Shown here: positions 1 to 9,490 of the stretch, one piece after another
Position numbering within the stretch: position 1 is the stretch's first letter
Layout of the letters: every line of letters starts with the position of its first letter
NCBI RefSeq assembly: GCF_005924265.1
Contig: NZ_VCLB01000009.1
Coordinates: 62,001 to 126,000, forward strand
Direction: 5' to 3'
DNA length: 64,000 nucleotides
Source: Martelella lutilitoris
GTDB lineage: Bacteria > Pseudomonadota > Alphaproteobacteria > Rhizobiales > Rhizobiaceae
Notes under the pieces: generated by a model
The model's database searches: none
What the model saw: the letters and a program-made list of their open reading frames with translations, nothing else
What the model was told of the DNA's origin: nothing
Position numbers and translations under genes: made by a program

Positions 1-421
1 GATCGACCTCGCGAAGCCGGCGCGCTACGCCAAGGACGGCAGCCTCGCCAATCCCGACAGCCACCGCATCATCGACCTTTCCTTTGACGGCAAGCCAATC
101 GATCCGGAGCAGCAATTCATCGTCGCCACCAATAATTACCGCGCCGGCGGCGGCGGCAATTTCCCGGACATCGACAATGATGTGATTGTCTTCGTCGGCC
201 CGGACACCAACCGCGACGTCATCGTCCGCTATATCGTCGACCAGGGCACGATCAACCCGTCCGCCGACTTCAACTGGACCTTCGCCCCGATGCCCGGCAC
301 CACCGCCACCTTCGAAACCGGCCCGCGCGCCAAGGCCTATATCGACGACGTGAAGGGCGCCAAGATCGAAACCGCCGGCGACGGCGAGAACGGCTTTGCG
401 CTTTATCGGGTGGTTCTGTGA
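1..421 (+). CDS. cpdB: 2',3'-cyclic-nucleotide 2'-phosphodiesterase/3'-nucleotidase, C-terminal part
   Basis: The reading frame is open from the first bases (frame 2) and ends in TGA at 419-421, so only about 139 C-terminal residues are present. They match the C-terminal substrate-binding domain of the 5'-nucleotidase/CpdB family: the segment [15 protein letters not shown] is the family's glycine-rich nucleobase-binding stretch, followed by a conserved [15 protein letters not shown] region. Family members are periplasmic enzymes that hydrolyse 2',3'-cyclic nucleotides and 3'-nucleotides to scavenge phosphate and nucleosides. The metal-binding N-terminal phosphoesterase domain lies outside the window, so CpdB cannot be strictly separated from UshA-like 5'-nucleotidases, although the wording of this region fits CpdB best. 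A 9-bp inverted repeat about 80 bases downstream may terminate it. Confidence 0.8.
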   Translation, partial: IDLAKPARYAKDGSLANPDSHRIIDLSFDGKPIDPEQQFIVATNNYRAGGGGNFPDIDNDVIVFVGPDTNRDVIVRYIVDQGTINPSADFNWTFAPMPGTTATFETGPRAKAYIDDVKGAKIETAGDGENGFALYRVVL

Positions 422-501
422 TCGGTTGATTTGTTTGGCAAAGCGGATTGGCAGAGGCCGGCCTGAGGCCGGCTGACAAAGCCGCCCCACCCTCTTTCGT
501 C

Positions 502-524
502 ACCCTCGGGCTTTACCCGAGGGT
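502..524. repeat. Short palindrome of the CTCGGG/CCCGAG type
   Basis: ACCCTCGGG and CCCGAGGGT form a perfect 9-bp inverted repeat around a 5-nt loop. It lies 80 bases after the cpdB-like stop and could act as a terminator, although no T-run follows. The same core recurs at 623-645 and twice at 36591-36669, so it is better viewed as a dispersed intergenic palindrome. Confidence 0.6.
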
Positions 525-622
525 CTAAGCACGTAGCCGCGCGACAAGCGTTTCGGGTTAAAAAGGCAGAAAGAACAGCGCCTTACTAACCGCTGACTCC
601 GCTCGCATGTAAGGGTGATTAG

Positions 623-645
623 ATCCTCGGGTCAAGCCCGAGGAT
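623..645. repeat. Second copy of the CTCGGGTCAAGCCCGAG palindrome
   Basis: ATCCTCGGG and CCCGAGGAT are perfect 9-bp arms around TCAAG. The copy is followed by GATGACG, as is the right half of the large element at 36591-36669, which marks them as one repeat family. The rest of the gap 422-830 shows no convincing gene. Composition becomes clearly AT-rich from about 720 onward, marking the edge of the TIR gene region. Confidence 0.65.
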
Positions 646-830
646 GACGCGGAATAGAGGGAGAATGCCGAGTCAATATTTATTTCAGCATTCGGCACGG
701 GACCCGCAATTGGAAATGGACGAGTTCTGACGTTTATCATATGAAGTATTATTCAAAATCCGAATGGAATTCGGATGCATACTATTATAGTATATATTGA
801 TCAATGAATGAATAATATTCTCCATGAGTT

Positions 831-1625
831 TTATTGTTCATATGGAGCCTTATCAAAAGGTGGTTCGTGCTCTTCCCACTTTTCAACATCGTTGCGAGTA
901 AGCGGAAGTATATTACACCCACAACTGATGGCTTGCCGTTCGCAAAGTGGACATTCTTCCATATCACACCCGTAGACATGCAATTGTCCGAGCAAAACGC
1001 CGCAATCATGACAGACTGAGGGCAGCTCTAACTCGCTATCAAGACGCGTCTCCTCACCATAGCGAATCCTTTCAAATGGCAACGTAACCAGCGCCATCGG
1101 TTCGTGCTGAGCACCTTCAATTTTGCTAGGCCATCCTTTTGCTACCAGATGCCCGTTATACTCAACGAGCTCAACTTCTCTTCCGTCCTGAAGAGTGCGC
1201 CGCGCGATGGGCGTAGTCCGGTGTCCAATTTTCTCAAGTGTCAGTTCAATCAGTTTCTCAAGATCGACGTGGCGGAGATCAACATAGCCAATGGTAGGGT
1301 TGATGCCAGGCAATTCTGTTTCATCAATCCGTACGGGAAGAATATACTCGACATCCTGTTGAAAAGATCGGGCTTGCGCCTGTTGTAGCTCGTGCAGGGT
1401 CCAGTTTTTTTTGGCGTAATGTTCGGAAACAAAAATGATGCAGAAACGCGCCTTATCTTTGTATATGAACTGAAGGTGTTGATACAGGTCTTTCCCCCAT
1501 AAGGTAGTTTGTTCAAAATTGTCATAAAATATGCGAACTCCTTTCTTTCTGAGAGAGCCGGCGAACTCTTCTACTAAAGCCCGATCTTCTCCAGCGAAGG
1601 AAACCGCGATATCATAATTTAACAA
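831..1625 (-). CDS. TIR-domain protein with C-terminal cysteine cluster
   Basis: This 264-residue protein starts with a TIR domain (about residues 2-135): [13 protein letters not shown] opens the fold, and W75 with E79 in NWTLHEL occupies the place of the catalytic glutamate of NAD-cleaving TIR domains. Residues 205-237 hold seven cysteines (C205, C208, C220, C225, C228, C235, C237) in CxxC-type pairs plus a histidine, probably a zinc ribbon. A TTG start at 1623-1625 is preferred because AGGAGA lies six bases upstream and the TIR fold begins immediately; an upstream in-frame ATG at 1673 has no such support. The gene is visibly lower in GC than its neighbours and is flanked by palindromes, which suggests acquisition. 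Bacterial TIR proteins often serve in antiphage NAD depletion; that role here is inference, and no partner gene is visible. Confidence 0.8.
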   Translation of the reverse strand: MLNYDIAVSFAGEDRALVEEFAGSLRKKGVRIFYDNFEQTTLWGKDLYQHLQFIYKDKARFCIIFVSEHYAKKNWTLHELQQAQARSFQQDVEYILPVRIDETELPGINPTIGYVDLRHVDLEKLIELTLEKIGHRTTPIARRTLQDGREVELVEYNGHLVAKGWPSKIEGAQHEPMALVTLPFERIRYGEETRLDSELELPSVCHDCGVLLGQLHVYGCDMEECPLCERQAISCGCNILPLTRNDVEKWEEHEPPFDKAPYEQ

Positions 1626-1955
1626 TGGGCTTCTCCTGAAAACAGCTGCGGTAGAAAGCAAGCATGACCTCAAAATTTAAGTCAAGCGACCACGTAGTTT
1701 AATGTATAAGGCTTCCTGCTAGCGAGATCAAAGCAGGGTTCGTTAACCCAAGTGGCAGCCGTTTACGCAATCCACGCCAAATGTTTGCTTCCCGCCCTCT
1801 TTCGACCTTCACAGGTAGTGCAACGAACGGCGGCTTCGCAGCTCGTACCAAAATCCTGCGAACGACCGCATTGGCGGCCCAAACCAGTCGTCAAAGAGTA
1901 GCCCTTCCTACGAGAAGGCTTGAGCAGCTCTAGTCCCTTAAAGGCTTGAAAAACC

Positions 1956-4556
1956 TCACCCCTCCCGAAGCATCTCCCACACCGCCGCCACAAGCTGCTT
2001 CAGATTATACGGCTTCGGGAGAAACCCAAACTTGGCGTCTTCCGGCAGGTTTTTGGCAAAGGCGTCGTCGGCATAGCCGGAGACGAAGATGAATTTCAGT
2101 TCCGGATATTGCTTGCGCGCCTCGCGCAGCAGCGTCGGGCCGTCCATTTCCGGCATGACCACGTCGGAGACGACGATGTCGACCGCGCCTTCCAGCTTTT
2201 CCAGGATCTTCAGCGCATGCACGCCGGTGTCGGCCTCGTGCACGGTGAAGCCGCGCATTTCCAGCATGCGCTTGCCCGAGCGGCGCACGGCGTCCTCGTC
2301 TTCCACCAAGAGCACCACGGCCGACTGGCCGGTGAGGTCCATATCCTCCTCGCGGGGCGCTTCGTTGTCGCTCTCATTGCCCTCGGAGAAGGCCGAGGCG
2401 ATCGGCTGGCCCTTGTGGTCCTTGGGCGCCTCGACCGTTTCCTCGGTTCCCACACGCACATGGCGCGGCAGGAGGATGATGAAGCGGGTGCCCTTGCCGA
2501 CCTCGGAGACGGCGTTGAGGAAACCGCCCGACTGGGTGACGATGCCATAGACCATGGCAAGGCCAAGGCCGGTCCCCTTGCCCACATCCTTGGTGGTGAA
2601 GAAGGGTTCGAAGATCTTGTCCAGCACTTCCGGCGGAATGCCCGTGCCGGTGTCGGCGACTTCGATTTCCACGTAATCGCGCTCCGGCACCTCGCGCAGG
2701 CCAAGGCCTGCCACCGCGCCGGCTGCGATATTGCGGGTGCTGATCGTCAGCGTGCCGCCATCGGGCATCGCGTCGCGCGCATTGACGCAGAGATTGGTGA
2801 TGACCTGGCCGAACTGGCCGGGATCGGTGCGCACCGGCCAGAGATCGCGGGCGAAATCGGTCGTCAGCCGGATATCCGATCCGCCGGTCAGCCGCTCGAT
2901 CATCATCCGGTTGTCGCCGATGACGTCGTTGAGATCGACCACTTCCGGCCGCATGGTCTGCTGGCGCGAGAAGGCGAGCAACTGCCGCACCAGGCCCGAG
3001 GCGCGGTTGGCATTGCGCTTGATCTCTACCAGATCGGCGAATTCCGGATCGGAGGCGCGCGACTGCAGGAGAAGATGATCGGCCGACAGGAGAATGGCCG
3101 TCAGCACATTGTTGAAATCATGGGCGATGCCGCCGGCAAGCGTGGCGACGGCGTTGAGCTTCTGCGTGCGCGCCATCTGCGCCTCGAGCGCCTTCTGCTC
3201 GCTGATCTCGATGACATAGACAAGGGCGACGGCATCCGGCCCGCAATCGCGCGCGGCATGGACGAAAACCCGGAAATGGCGGGCATCATCGCGCGCATGG
3301 CGCACCTCGAAGGGGGCGATCTCGCCCTGCCCGTCGGCGGCAGCCGCCAGCGCGTCGCGCGCCTTCTGCCGGTCGCCTTCCTCGATCAGCCCGCCGATGC
3401 GCGCGCCGCGCCCGACTTCCTCGCGTTTCAGAAGATCGGGGAACATGGCGAGGAAGCGCGCATTGGTGGTCAACAGGCGGCCATCGCGATCGAGCGTGGC
3501 GATTGCCATCGGCGTGTCGTCGAAGAAACGCCCCTGGCCCGCAAGGCCCGTCTCGGCGCCCTTTCCTTCCGCGCGCTTCAGCACCACGGTGCGGCTTTCC
3601 GCCGGGTGGCCGTCCCGGCCGCCGGTCAGGTCATGCAGCAGGGTCACCGGCATATGGCGCCCGGACGGCAGGCGCAGCGAGGCCTCGACCGTCTCGCTCA
3701 GCCGCTGCCCCGGCTCGGCCGCAAGCGTGTCGATCAGGGTCATGCCCTCGCCGCCAATGACATCGGAAAGACGCACCGTCCCGGCGACGAAGCCGGCAAG
3801 GTCGATGCCGAGCCAGCCGGCGAGCGTTGCGTTGAGATAGCGGATCTTTCCCTGGCCGTCCGATGTCAGAAAACCGACCGGCGCATGATCCAGATAATCA
3901 ATCGCCTTCTGCAACTCCTTGAAATAACGTTCCTGTTCCTGCCGCTCCTCGGTAATGTCGGAGATTTGCCAGATGTTGAAATTGCGGGTGTGGGCGCGGG
4001 TGTCGGTCACCGGAAAGAAACGGGCGCCGAGGCGATACCAGCGCGCCTCCCCCTTGCCCGAAAGCGGATGCGCCAGGCGGAACTCCTCCTGGTCGTCGTC
4101 GCCGCCGCGCACCGATTGCGTCAGCCGGTAGAGGGTTTCGGAGCTCTCCGGCTCCTCCGACAAGAGGGTCTCGAGGCTCGGCGGCGAACCGCCATCCGTA
4201 ACACCCGTGAGCCGGCCATAGGCCGCATTGGCGTAGACCATCCGGTCGCGGTGATCGGTGATGACGACAGCCTCGGGAAATTGATCAATAAACGGGCCGG
4301 CAAAACTGTTCTGACGGGCTCCGGGAAAGAGCTGGGCAAGGCCGGTGAGCACCGCAAGGCCGAAAAACACGCCGAGAACCGCGAAGAGCCCAAGGATCGC
4401 CAGCAGGATATCCTCCGGCAGATAGCCGCGATACTGATAGCCGATGGTGATGATCACCGCCAGAATGAGCAAGACCAGCGCAAGCTTGGCGACAACGCCC
4501 GAGCCGGGCCCACGCCTGATCACAGGCTTGGCAGCCTTTTCGCTCTGTCGAACCAT
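1956..4556 (-). CDS. cckA: Cell-cycle hybrid histidine kinase CckA
   Basis: This 866-residue membrane kinase has two adjacent N-terminal transmembrane helices (about residues 20-80), several PAS regions, a HisKA phosphoacceptor helix ([16 protein letters not shown], His-479), a HATPase domain with N, G1 ([11 protein letters not shown]) and G2 ([13 protein letters not shown]) boxes, and a C-terminal receiver domain with Asp-798 in [12 protein letters not shown]. This order is that of CckA, which in alphaproteobacteria phosphorylates ChpT and so controls CtrA and cell-cycle progression. An ATG at 4556 was chosen because GAGG lies five bases upstream; an in-frame ATG at 4604 would add 16 residues but has a poor ribosome site. 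The neighbouring FliO-like and DksA genes, recalled as a common rhizobial arrangement, support the identification. Confidence 0.93.
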   Translation of the reverse strand: MVRQSEKAAKPVIRRGPGSGVVAKLALVLLILAVIITIGYQYRGYLPEDILLAILGLFAVLGVFFGLAVLTGLAQLFPGARQNSFAGPFIDQFPEAVVITDHRDRMVYANAAYGRLTGVTDGGSPPSLETLLSEEPESSETLYRLTQSVRGGDDDQEEFRLAHPLSGKGEARWYRLGARFFPVTDTRAHTRNFNIWQISDITEERQEQERYFKELQKAIDYLDHAPVGFLTSDGQGKIRYLNATLAGWLGIDLAGFVAGTVRLSDVIGGEGMTLIDTLAAEPGQRLSETVEASLRLPSGRHMPVTLLHDLTGGRDGHPAESRTVVLKRAEGKGAETGLAGQGRFFDDTPMAIATLDRDGRLLTTNARFLAMFPDLLKREEVGRGARIGGLIEEGDRQKARDALAAAADGQGEIAPFEVRHARDDARHFRVFVHAARDCGPDAVALVYVIEISEQKALEAQMARTQKLNAVATLAGGIAHDFNNVLTAILLSADHLLLQSRASDPEFADLVEIKRNANRASGLVRQLLAFSRQQTMRPEVVDLNDVIGDNRMMIERLTGGSDIRLTTDFARDLWPVRTDPGQFGQVITNLCVNARDAMPDGGTLTISTRNIAAGAVAGLGLREVPERDYVEIEVADTGTGIPPEVLDKIFEPFFTTKDVGKGTGLGLAMVYGIVTQSGGFLNAVSEVGKGTRFIILLPRHVRVGTEETVEAPKDHKGQPIASAFSEGNESDNEAPREEDMDLTGQSAVVLLVEDEDAVRRSGKRMLEMRGFTVHEADTGVHALKILEKLEGAVDIVVSDVVMPEMDGPTLLREARKQYPELKFIFVSGYADDAFAKNLPEDAKFGFLPKPYNLKQLVAAVWEMLREG

Positions 4557-4910
4557 TGCAACCTCATCATCTGCGCTTTCCGGCGGAACGTCACGGAAGC
4601 GCATATTCTCTGCATCTCTTCTTGTGCGGAAAGGCGACCGACGCCCCTCCGCCCGGCAAGCGCCAGGCCGCCCGCAAGGGACAAGCTTTAGTCATTCTGA
4701 CGCGTCAAGATAGGCTGAAATGCTTAAAATTGGGTATTGGATGGGCGAATCTCGACAGAGGACGGCGATGCCCTGCAGTTCTGCCTTGAAGGTGCCCGCC
4801 AAAAAGTTGATATTCCGGTCACAACGCGAATGAAACCATGACGCGAAACGCGAAACCGGCCACAATTGATGCCGGCTCCTTGAAGAAGACTGCCGAGCGA
4901 AAGACAGACA
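4557..4910. other. Intergenic region between divergent cckA and fliO-like genes
   Basis: About 350 bases separate the two divergent starts and must hold both promoters. No clear -35/-10 pair and no TTAA-N7-TTAA CtrA box was found by eye. An AT-rich stretch lies around 4715-4745. No small gene is supported. Confidence 0.4.
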
Positions 4911-5282
4911 ATGGGAAACATGACCTTCAGCAACGCCATTTTCGATTTCCCGCTGCTGTCACTGGGCGTCATCATCCTGGCCGTGCTGGCGATCTGGCTC
5001 CTGCTGCGTCACCGGCCGCCGTCCCCCTTCATCAAGGGCGGAAAGAACAGAAGACCGCGCCTCTATGTCGTCGATGCCGCTGCCGTCGACGCGCGCCGGC
5101 GCGTCGTGCTTGTGCGGCGCGACAATGTGGAGCATCTGGTGATGATCGGCGGGCCGAATGACATCCTGCTCGAAACCCGCATTCCAGCCCCCATCGGCAC
5201 CCGCCACCGGCCTGAGACGGCCCAGCCGCCGACAAAGAGCGACCAGCCGGCCTCGAAGAAGGCCCGGCCTGAGGCCGAGTGA
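4911..5282 (+). CDS. fliO: FliO-like bitopic membrane protein
   Basis: This 123-residue protein has one N-terminal transmembrane segment (about residues 12-30, LLSLGVIILAVLAIWLLL), a basic cytoplasmic stretch, and the FliO-type motif RLYVVDAAAVDARRRVVLVR followed by NVEHLVMIGGPNDILLE. FliO proteins help assemble the flagellar type III export gate. No other flagellar gene lies in the window, and this copy sits beside cckA, so a flagellar role is not certain; similar alphaproteobacterial proteins carry the FliO label away from flagellar clusters. The last ~35 residues are polar and proline-rich. An ATG at 4920 is an alternative start. It converges on the dksA-like gene with a shared terminator between them. 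Confidence 0.7.
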   Translation: MGNMTFSNAIFDFPLLSLGVIILAVLAIWLLLRHRPPSPFIKGGKNRRPRLYVVDAAAVDARRRVVLVRRDNVEHLVMIGGPNDILLETRIPAPIGTRHRPETAQPPTKSDQPASKKARPEAE

Positions 5283-5363
5283 TTCGCCAACAGGACGTAC
5301 GTTATCCGCGATCGCGGGAGACCCCGACCCCAACGGGCACCGCTGTTAGATCCGCAACATCAA

Positions 5364-5402
5364 ACCAAAAGGCCGCGTCCTGATCGGGCGCGGCCTTTTG
5401 GT
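5364..5402. terminator. Bidirectional intrinsic terminator
   Basis: ACCAAAAGGCCGCG (5364-5377) and CGCGGCCTTTTGGT (5389-5402) are perfect 14-bp arms around an 11-nt loop. Each GC-rich stem is flanked by A4 and T4 tracts, so it can stop transcription from both sides. It sits between the convergent fliO-like gene and the dksA-like gene. Confidence 0.9.
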
Positions 5403-5410
5403 GTGTTCTG

Positions 5411-5836
5411 CTATTCGTCGCGGTAGACTTTCTCGCGTCGTTCGTGACGCTCCTGCGCCTCGATCGACAAGGTCGCGATCGGCCGTGCGTCGAGTCGCCT
5501 CAGACCGATCGGCTCGCCCGTCTCCTCGCAATAACCGTAGGTCCCGTCGTCAATCCGCCGCAATGCCGCATCGATCTTCGAAATCAGCTTGCGCTGGCGG
5601 TCTCTCGCCCGCAATTCGATGGATCGGTCGGTTTCGGAAGAGGCCCGGTCTGCAAGGTCCGGGTGATTGGCGCTTTCGGCAGCCAGGTTATCGAGCGTTT
5701 CACGGGCTTCCCGCAAAATGTCGTTTCTCCAGGCGATCAGTTTTGCGCGAAAATAGGCCCGCTGGTTGGGATTCATGAACTCTTCGTTATCGGAGAGAAC
5801 ATAGCTACTAAGATCAATGTTCTTGTTCAAAGCCAT
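5411..5836 (-). CDS. dksA: DksA-family RNA polymerase-binding regulator lacking the zinc cysteines
   Basis: This 141-residue protein has the DksA layout: an N-terminal helix ending in MNPNQRAYFRAKL, a coiled-coil with conserved acidic residues, and the C-terminal segment YGYCEETGEPIGLRRLDARPI that matches the DksA zinc-finger region. DksA binds in the secondary channel of RNA polymerase and with ppGpp adjusts stable-RNA and amino-acid promoters. Only one of the four usual zinc cysteines remains (YGYCEET); the others are replaced, so a zinc-independent globular domain is expected. The ATG at 5836 is preceded by AGGAGA two bases upstream; the open frame extends further upstream to 5989 but that part is low-complexity and unlike DksA. 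Confidence 0.9.
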   Translation of the reverse strand: MALNKNIDLSSYVLSDNEEFMNPNQRAYFRAKLIAWRNDILREARETLDNLAAESANHPDLADRASSETDRSIELRARDRQRKLISKIDAALRRIDDGTYGYCEETGEPIGLRRLDARPIATLSIEAQERHERREKVYRDE

Positions 5837-5862
5837 TCTCCTGAACAACACCCCACGGGCGC

Positions 5863-5892
5863 TGTATATCCCAAACAAACCTGATAATTCAA
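5863..5892 (-). promoter_or_regulatory. Probable promoter of the dksA-like gene
   Basis: On the minus strand TTGAAT (5892-5887) and TATACA (5868-5863) are separated by 18 bases, with the start codon at 5836, implying a short leader of about 20 bases. The match is reasonable for a sigma-70 type promoter but is a by-eye call. Confidence 0.4.
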
Positions 5893-6236
5893 GTCTCTGC
5901 TGTAAATTTGAGCAGCTTAAAAACTGTTGAAAAAATAGGCCGAGTTTCCGGTTTTTCTGCAAAAAAAGAAGGCAACTGCCATAAAACATTCATTGAGGCG
6001 CGCAACGCCCGGTTTTGTCGGGGCCGCGATCGATTCGCTTCTCCGCCTTGCGCGCGGCACTGCTCGGTTTATGGTTCCCGGCCACGCTGTCCCTTTGCGA
6101 AAAGACCTCTTCAAGCCTGAAAAAGCAGGCGGGCTTGCCGGAATTTCGTGATAAGGACATGTTCGAACCCGCTGATCCGCCGCAAACGGCGGATTCCGCA
6201 CCGCCGAAACCGCTTCATGCCGCTTCGAGATGAGCA
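5893..6236. other. Intergenic region between dksA and sixA-like genes
   Basis: About 340 bases between divergent genes. The part near dksA is AT-rich with A and T tracts (5930-5990); the rest is GC-rich. Short open frames exist but none resembles a known protein or has a clear ribosome site. Nothing further is seen. Confidence 0.4.
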
Positions 6237-6755
6237 ATGTCGACGATCAGCCCTCACCCTGAACGGATCTATCTTTTCCGGCACGCCCAGGCCGTCTGGC
6301 CGGAGCCGACCATGCGCGACTTCGAACGTCCCCTGTCGAAGCGCGGCGTTGACGACGCCGCCGATATCGCCCGCCGGATGAAGGCGGCGGGCTACGTGCC
6401 GGAAGTCATCCTCTCGTCATCCGCCATGCGCTGCCGCCAGACTGCCGACGCGGCCTACCGCGCGCTTGATCGCATCCCCTCCTGCCGTTTTATCGACGAT
6501 TTCTATCAGGCCGCGCCGATCACCTATATCGAGGCGATCTCCGACCACGCCGAACGTCAGTCGGTGCTGATCTGCGGCCATAATCCGGGCATCGAGGAAA
6601 CGCTTCTGATGCTGATCGGTTACGAAGCCTTCAACGCGACCTGCCCCTATGGCTTTCCCACCGCCGGCCTCGCCGTACTGGACCACACCGGGGCGAAGGA
6701 AAAGACCGGCGGCGGTTCGCCGGAATGGAAGGTGACGGCTTTCCTCGCGCCGTGA
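6237..6755 (+). CDS. SixA-type histidine phosphatase
   Basis: This 172-residue protein belongs to the histidine phosphatase superfamily. IYLFRHAQA near residue 15 carries the nucleophilic histidine in an RHA (instead of RHG) motif, LSSSAMRCRQTA is the second signature, and ICGHNPGIEE carries the second catalytic histidine. It is close to SixA, which dephosphorylates phosphohistidine on HPt-type proteins. A GAGATGAGCA stretch precedes the ATG. Substrates cannot be read from sequence; the nearest phosphorelay component is cckA two kilobases away, which may be coincidence. Confidence 0.85.
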   Translation: MSTISPHPERIYLFRHAQAVWPEPTMRDFERPLSKRGVDDAADIARRMKAAGYVPEVILSSSAMRCRQTADAAYRALDRIPSCRFIDDFYQAAPITYIEAISDHAERQSVLICGHNPGIEETLLMLIGYEAFNATCPYGFPTAGLAVLDHTGAKEKTGGGSPEWKVTAFLAP

Positions 6756-6837
6756 GGACGCCGTCGCCGCCCGGCCTTTCAACCCGGTCCGCCCCTGCCT
6801 ATATTGCGGGGTGAACCGCGAAAGGAAGCCGATCTTC

Positions 6838-8313
6838 ATGCCGATCCATACGTCGCTTGGCGACAATGCCCGCATCACGCTCGACACGATTTCCGATCGC
6901 GCCTCCGATCTCATCCAGCCGACGCTGCGCCTCGGCGTCACCGGCCTGTCGCGCGCCGGCAAGACGGTGTTCATCGCCTCGCTCGTTCACAATCTTCTCC
7001 ATCGCGGACGGCTGCCAATGTTCGAGGCGATGCGTTCGGGCCGACTTTCAAATGTCAGTCTCGACGAGCAGCCGGACGATCAGATTCCGCGCTTCGACTA
7101 TGAGAGCCATATCGACCGGCTGGTGGATGACAGGGTCTGGCCCGAATCGACCCGGGCGATCTCCGAATTGCGGCTGACCATCGAATTCGAAAGCGCCAGC
7201 CGCTGGAACCGGATGTTCTCGCGCGGCAGGATCGCAATCGACATTGTCGACTATCCGGGCGAATGGCTGCTCGACCTGCCGCTTCTCGGCCAGGATTTTC
7301 GTACTTTCTCGGCTGAAACCGAGGCGCGCGCCCAAAGCGGCGCGCGCGCGGCGCTGGCCCGCGACTGGCTGGCAGCCTGCGAAGGCCTCGACTATGACGC
7401 GCCTGCAGACGAAAAGACGGTCAAGACGCTGCATGAGCGCTTTACCGCCTATCTCAGGGCATGCCGGGCCGACGAGCACTCGCTCTCGACCCTGCCGCCA
7501 GGGCGGTTCCTGATGCCGGGAGACCTCGAGGGTTCGCCGGCGCTGACCTTCGCGCCGCTTGCCGGTCTTGGCGAAGGCACGCCGAAACGCGGCTCGCTCG
7601 CGGCCCTGATGGAGCGCCGCTACGAGGCCTACAAATCGGTCGTCGTCAAACCCTTCTTCCGCAATCACTTTGCCCGCCTCGACCGCCAGATCGTTCTGGT
7701 CGACACGCTTCAGGCGCTGAGCCGCGGCCCGGAAGCGGTCGCCGATCTGGAACGCGCGCTCTCCGAAGTCCTCGCCTGCTTCCGACCCGGCCGCAACACC
7801 TTTCTGTCATCGCTGGTCAGCCGGCGCATCGACCGGGTGCTGATTGCCGCGACCAAGGCCGACCATCTGCATCACGAAAGCCACGACCGGCTGGAGAAGC
7901 TCACGCGCCGCCTGGTGGAAGATGCGGCAAAGACGATCGGATCATCCGGCGCCGGGATCGAGGTGATGGCGCTGGCTTCCGTTCGCGCCACCCGCGAGGC
8001 GACGGTCGAAAGCGGCGAAAGCCTGTTGCCGGTGATCGTCGGGACGCCGATAGAAGGCGAGAAGATCGGCTCGGAAATCTTTGACGGAAAACGGAAAACG
8101 GCGATCTTCCCAGGCGATCTTCCGGCCAATCCGGACGCCTTTTTCCGGCTGTTGCGGCGCGGCGGCAAGACACCGGACCACCTGGCCGACATCAACGCCG
8201 TGCGCTTCCGCCCGCCGGAAACCGACATCGAGGGCCAGGAGGGGCCGCTTTCGATCCCGCATATCCGCCTCGACCGCGCCCTGCAATTCCTTCTCGGAGA
8301 CCGGCTGGCATGA
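6838..8313 (+). CDS. ycjX: YcjX family P-loop GTPase-like protein (DUF463)
   Basis: This 491-residue protein has a Walker A motif, GLSRAGKT, near residue 34 and the long conserved YcjX body (DYPGEWLLDLPLL, FCRPGRNTF-like region, TKADHLHHESHDRL). YcjX proteins are predicted P-loop NTPases with stress-related links in enterobacteria; the molecular role is unsettled. ATG at 6838 is preferred because AAGGAAG lies nine bases upstream; a GTG at 6811 would add nine residues. It overlaps the next gene by four bases (ATGA), so the two are almost certainly co-translated, as in other proteobacteria that carry the ycjX-ycjF pair. Confidence 0.9.
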   Translation: MPIHTSLGDNARITLDTISDRASDLIQPTLRLGVTGLSRAGKTVFIASLVHNLLHRGRLPMFEAMRSGRLSNVSLDEQPDDQIPRFDYESHIDRLVDDRVWPESTRAISELRLTIEFESASRWNRMFSRGRIAIDIVDYPGEWLLDLPLLGQDFRTFSAETEARAQSGARAALARDWLAACEGLDYDAPADEKTVKTLHERFTAYLRACRADEHSLSTLPPGRFLMPGDLEGSPALTFAPLAGLGEGTPKRGSLAALMERRYEAYKSVVVKPFFRNHFARLDRQIVLVDTLQALSRGPEAVADLERALSEVLACFRPGRNTFLSSLVSRRIDRVLIAATKADHLHHESHDRLEKLTRRLVEDAAKTIGSSGAGIEVMALASVRATREATVESGESLLPVIVGTPIEGEKIGSEIFDGKRKTAIFPGDLPANPDAFFRLLRRGGKTPDHLADINAVRFRPPETDIEGQEGPLSIPHIRLDRALQFLLGDRLA

Positions 8314-9377
8314 CACCCAATGATCCGCGCAAACCCGCCGTCTTCGACATCGAGGAAGAAGAGCGCGAGGCCAACAATGCCGGAAGGCGAAGACCCCGCC
8401 ATTTCGACGATCCGGACGTCAGGATGACACCCGATGAGGAGGATCCGTTCCTGCGGGATGCCGAAACCATTGCGGCGGAAGCAGGCGAACCGCCGGTCGC
8501 GACCATGAAGAAGCGCGGCTTCTCCTTCTCGAAACTGGCGGCCGCCGCCTTCGGGATCGTGCTGTCGCTGGCAATCGGTCTCTGGATCGACGATCTGGTG
8601 CGCAGCCTGTTTGCCCGCGCCCCATGGCTCGGCTGGCTTGCGCTCGGCGCCGTGATCGTCGGCGTCCTGGCCGCGATCGTGGTCGCGGCGCGCGAGGCGA
8701 TCGCGATCCTGAGGCTCGGCGCGATCCAGACTATCAAGCTTCGTCTTGCCGAAGCCCATGCCGGACGCGACGCGGAAGCCGCCCGCAAGGCCGTCGGCGA
8801 GCTTGCGACGCTCGTCGCCGGCAAGGCCGAGACCGCCCGCGGACGCAAGCGTCTCGGCGAACTCGACGAAACCATCGTCGATGCGCCGCAGTTGGTGGAA
8901 TTTGCCGAACGCGAGATGATGGCCCCGCTCGACATCAAGGCCCGGGCGCTGATCCTCAACGCCTCCAAGCGCGTCTCGGTGGTCACCGCCATCAGCCCGC
9001 GCGCGGCCGTCGATATCCTCTATGTCTTCTACGAATCGATCCGCCTGATCCGCAATATGGCCGAGTTATACGGTGGCCGTCCGGGCTCGATCGGCCTGTT
9101 CCGGCTGATCCGCGACGTGCTCGCGCATCTCGCCGTGACCGGCTCGATCGCCGTCGGCGACAGCCTTGTCCAGCAGGTGCTCGGCCACGGGCTCGCCTCC
9201 AAGCTGTCCGCCCGGTTCGGCGAGGGCATGATCAACGGGCTGATGACGGCGCGCATCGGCATCGCCGCCATGGATCTCTGCCGCCCCATGCCGTTCACCG
9301 CCCTCAAGCGGCCGGGAATCGGCGATTTCATCAACGATCTCGGCCCGGGCGAGAAGCGCGATCTATCAAAGCCCTGA
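8310..9377 (+). CDS. ycjF: YcjF-like inner-membrane protein (DUF697, TIGR01620 type)
   Basis: This 355-residue protein has an acidic disordered N-terminus (about 70 residues), two transmembrane helices (about residues 75-95 and 108-130), and a C-terminal DUF697 domain with LRLGAIQTIKLR, a helical linker, and conserved RAAVDILYVFYESIRLIRNMAELYGGRPG. It partners ycjX in many proteobacteria. Translation is coupled to ycjX through the ATGA overlap. Function is not established; a membrane-stress role is suggested by its homologues. Confidence 0.88.
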   Translation: MTPNDPRKPAVFDIEEEEREANNAGRRRPRHFDDPDVRMTPDEEDPFLRDAETIAAEAGEPPVATMKKRGFSFSKLAAAAFGIVLSLAIGLWIDDLVRSLFARAPWLGWLALGAVIVGVLAAIVVAAREAIAILRLGAIQTIKLRLAEAHAGRDAEAARKAVGELATLVAGKAETARGRKRLGELDETIVDAPQLVEFAEREMMAPLDIKARALILNASKRVSVVTAISPRAAVDILYVFYESIRLIRNMAELYGGRPGSIGLFRLIRDVLAHLAVTGSIAVGDSLVQQVLGHGLASKLSARFGEGMINGLMTARIGIAAMDLCRPMPFTALKRPGIGDFINDLGPGEKRDLSKP

Positions 9378-9490
9378 CCGCCCATCCACCCGCGATGCGG
9401 GCAGACAAACCAAAGCTTAACGTTTGCCCTTCATTCTTGCCGCTCAACCGAAACCAGACCTGCCATGCGCAGTTGCCCGGAAGCGCCAAG

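Noticed and set aside
2109-4691. An 860-residue open frame on the plus strand opposite cckA
   Set aside because: It mirrors the cckA codon pattern, has no recognisable domains and is typical of the stop-poor antisense frame in GC-rich genes.
4557-4910. Possible CtrA binding box in the cckA promoter region
   Set aside because: No TTAA-N7-TTAA arrangement was seen; single AT-rich runs are not enough.
5990-6233. A 72-residue open frame before the sixA-like gene
   Set aside because: It has no ribosome site, no homology pattern and mixed composition; treated as non-coding.
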